Source: Flavobacteriales bacterium
GTDB lineage: Bacteria > Bacteroidota > Bacteroidia > NS11-12g > UBA955
Reading direction: 5' to 3'
Length of the DNA stretch: 7,161 nucleotides
Assembly: GCA_947450405.1 (NCBI GenBank)
Contig: CANFVI010000084.1
Span: 1-7,161 of the forward strand
The position numbers and the translations under genes are program-made. Positions within the stretch are counted from its first letter, which is position 1, and the number at the start of each line of letters is the position of its first letter. Under the pieces are notes generated by a model. The model searched no databases, was not told where the DNA came from, and was given only the letters and a program-made list of their open reading frames with translations. This document shows positions 6,333 through 7,161 of the stretch, piece by piece.

Positions 6333-6923
6333 ATGTTTACTGGAATCGTTGAATCATTTGCCACCATTTTGGATATAAAACCAAATGGAACAAACATTGT
6401 ATTCCACTTACAATCAAATATTTGTAATGAATTCAAGGTAGATCAAAGTATATCACACAACGGCATCTGTTTAACTGTTACTGAAATTGATGGATTACAG
6501 TATTCTGTAACAGCAATACAAGAAACTTTAAGCAGAACGAATGCTGGATTATGGAAAATTGGTGACAAAATAAACATTGAACGATGCATGAAAGCCGATG
6601 CAAGATTTGATGGCCATTATGTTCAGGGCCACGTTGATTGTATAGGTACTGTAGATGAAATTCACGATTTGGATGGTTCATTTATGATTTTTATTTCACA
6701 TCCAGAAGATGCTGGAATTACAGTGAACAAAGGAAGCATCACCGTTAATGGAGTAAGCTTAACTGTCGTTGACAGTTTTCCAATCGCATTTTCGGTTGCA
6801 ATTATTCCATACACATGGCAAAACACCAATTTCTCTAACTTAAAAGAAGGAGATTCTGTAAATTTAGAATTTGATGTATTGGGTAAATACTTTCAAAAAT
6901 TCAAAGAATTGAATACCAAATAA
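6333..6923 (+). CDS. ribE: Riboflavin synthase (alpha-chain type)
   Basis: This enzyme dismutates two molecules of 6,7-dimethyl-8-ribityllumazine into riboflavin, the last step of riboflavin synthesis. The 196-residue protein is of normal length and consists of the two tandem lumazine-binding repeats of the family. Repeat 1 (about 1-96) opens with the hallmark MFTGIVE and contains HNGICLTVTE (42-51). Repeat 2 (about 97-185) contains GHVD (99-102) and GSITVNGVSLTVV (134-146). By eye alignment to the E. coli enzyme, S39, C46 and D181 correspond to active-site S41, C48 and D185. The frame is open back to an ATG at 6264, but MFTGIVE is the invariant N terminus, so 6333 is the start. It is divergent from grpE with 94 bases between start codons. 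No clear hairpin follows the stop. The symbol ribE follows the common usage for riboflavin synthase; E. coli calls this gene ribC. Confidence 0.96.
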   Translation: MFTGIVESFATILDIKPNGTNIVFHLQSNICNEFKVDQSISHNGICLTVTEIDGLQYSVTAIQETLSRTNAGLWKIGDKINIERCMKADARFDGHYVQGHVDCIGTVDEIHDLDGSFMIFISHPEDAGITVNKGSITVNGVSLTVVDSFPIAFSVAIIPYTWQNTNFSNLKEGDSVNLEFDVLGKYFQKFKELNTK

Positions 6924-7022
6924 ACAGATCATTTTTGAATTTCTTTTGTTGAATTTTTTCTTTGAAATTATTCTAAATAATAAACTTCTGATATTTATCA
7001 AAGGTATTTCACTCTCATTTAT

Positions 7023-7030
7023 TAAATTTG
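7023..7030 (+). promoter_or_regulatory. Bacteroidota-type -7 promoter box of sdhC
   Basis: TAAATTTG is a full match to TAnnTTTG, 33 bases before the sdhC ATG, giving a leader of about 27 bases. A -33 TTG at the expected spacing is not evident. The position in the 140-base ribE-sdhC gap, a typical distance before a gene, supports it. Confidence 0.55.
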
Positions 7031-7063
7031 TAGCCAATCAATTTAAATATATAAAAATTATTT

Positions 7064-7161
7064 ATGGGAGTTTTGTCGTTCTTGTTTTCTTCTAGCATTG
7101 GTAGAAAACTAGTTATGGCAGTGACGGGAGTTTCACTCATCGCCTTTTTGGTGGTTCACTG
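7064..7161 (+). CDS. sdhC: Succinate dehydrogenase cytochrome b subunit, N-terminal fragment cut by the window end
   Basis: The first 32 codons and two bases of the next are present. The peptide starts MGVLSFLFSSSIGRKLVM and continues into a hydrophobic segment, AVTGVSLIAFLVVH, the first transmembrane helix. The S-S-I-G-R-K start followed by A-x-T-G and VVH is typical of the Bacteroidota-type membrane cytochrome b subunit of succinate dehydrogenase/fumarate reductase, which anchors the SdhAB catalytic subunits and passes electrons to menaquinone. The last His in the fragment would be a candidate haem ligand, but this is inferred from the family. sdhA and sdhB would be expected just beyond the window. 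The start is the first ATG after an A/T-rich leader, with no Shine-Dalgarno site. Confidence 0.85.
   Translation, partial: MGVLSFLFSSSIGRKLVMAVTGVSLIAFLVVH

Noticed and set aside
6924..7022. Terminator or regulatory repeat after ribE, including two TTGAATTT copies (6935-6942, 6949-6956) and AATTTC/GAAATT with a 20-base loop
   Set aside because: The stretch is very A/T rich, the possible stem has almost no G-C pairs, and short repeats are expected by chance in such DNA.
1..7161. Mobile elements, CRISPR arrays, tRNA or rRNA genes, toxin-antitoxin pairs or a defence system
   Set aside because: No transposase, regularly spaced repeats, cloverleaf-like sequence or suitable small gene pair was seen; nearly all the DNA is accounted for by recognised genes and short gaps.

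Overview
The window is ordinary chromosomal DNA from an AT-rich member of the Bacteroidota. Four things point there: upstream elements matching the phylum's TAnnTTTG -7 box, a eukaryotic-type NADP-isocitrate dehydrogenase, a DnaJ with the shortened two-motif zinc region I associate with flavobacteria-like lineages, and the start of an SdhC of the Bacteroidota cytochrome b type. Start codons are mostly preceded by A/T-rich leaders rather than Shine-Dalgarno sites, and every complete gene ends in TAA. The genus cannot be named from this sequence.

Layout, left to right. (1) icd on the + strand (46-1269) has its own -7 box and ends at a bidirectional hairpin terminator (about 1289-1320). (2) Converging on that terminator from the minus strand is a two-gene unit: a secreted M48-family metalloprotease (4421-2121) followed after 4 bases by a predicted outer-membrane beta-barrel protein (2116-1334). 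(3) A second hairpin terminator (4482-4518) separates this unit from the chaperone pair upstream of it, grpE (6238-5684) and dnaJ (5672-4551), also on the minus strand. (4) Divergent from grpE, on the + strand, are ribE (riboflavin synthase, 6333-6923) and, after a 140-base gap with a perfect -7 box, the first 98 bases of sdhC.

How the genes work together. grpE and dnaJ encode the two co-chaperones of DnaK; dnaK itself is not in the window. The protease and the barrel protein are probably co-transcribed, and both carry export signals, so a shared role at the cell envelope is plausible but unproven. icd and sdhC both belong to the TCA cycle but lie at opposite ends in separate units. ribE supplies riboflavin, the precursor of the FAD used by succinate dehydrogenase; that link to sdhC is metabolic only.

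I found no mobile element, CRISPR array, RNA gene or clear new system. The least explained part is the roughly 460-residue C-terminal region of the M48 protease together with its barrel-protein neighbour.
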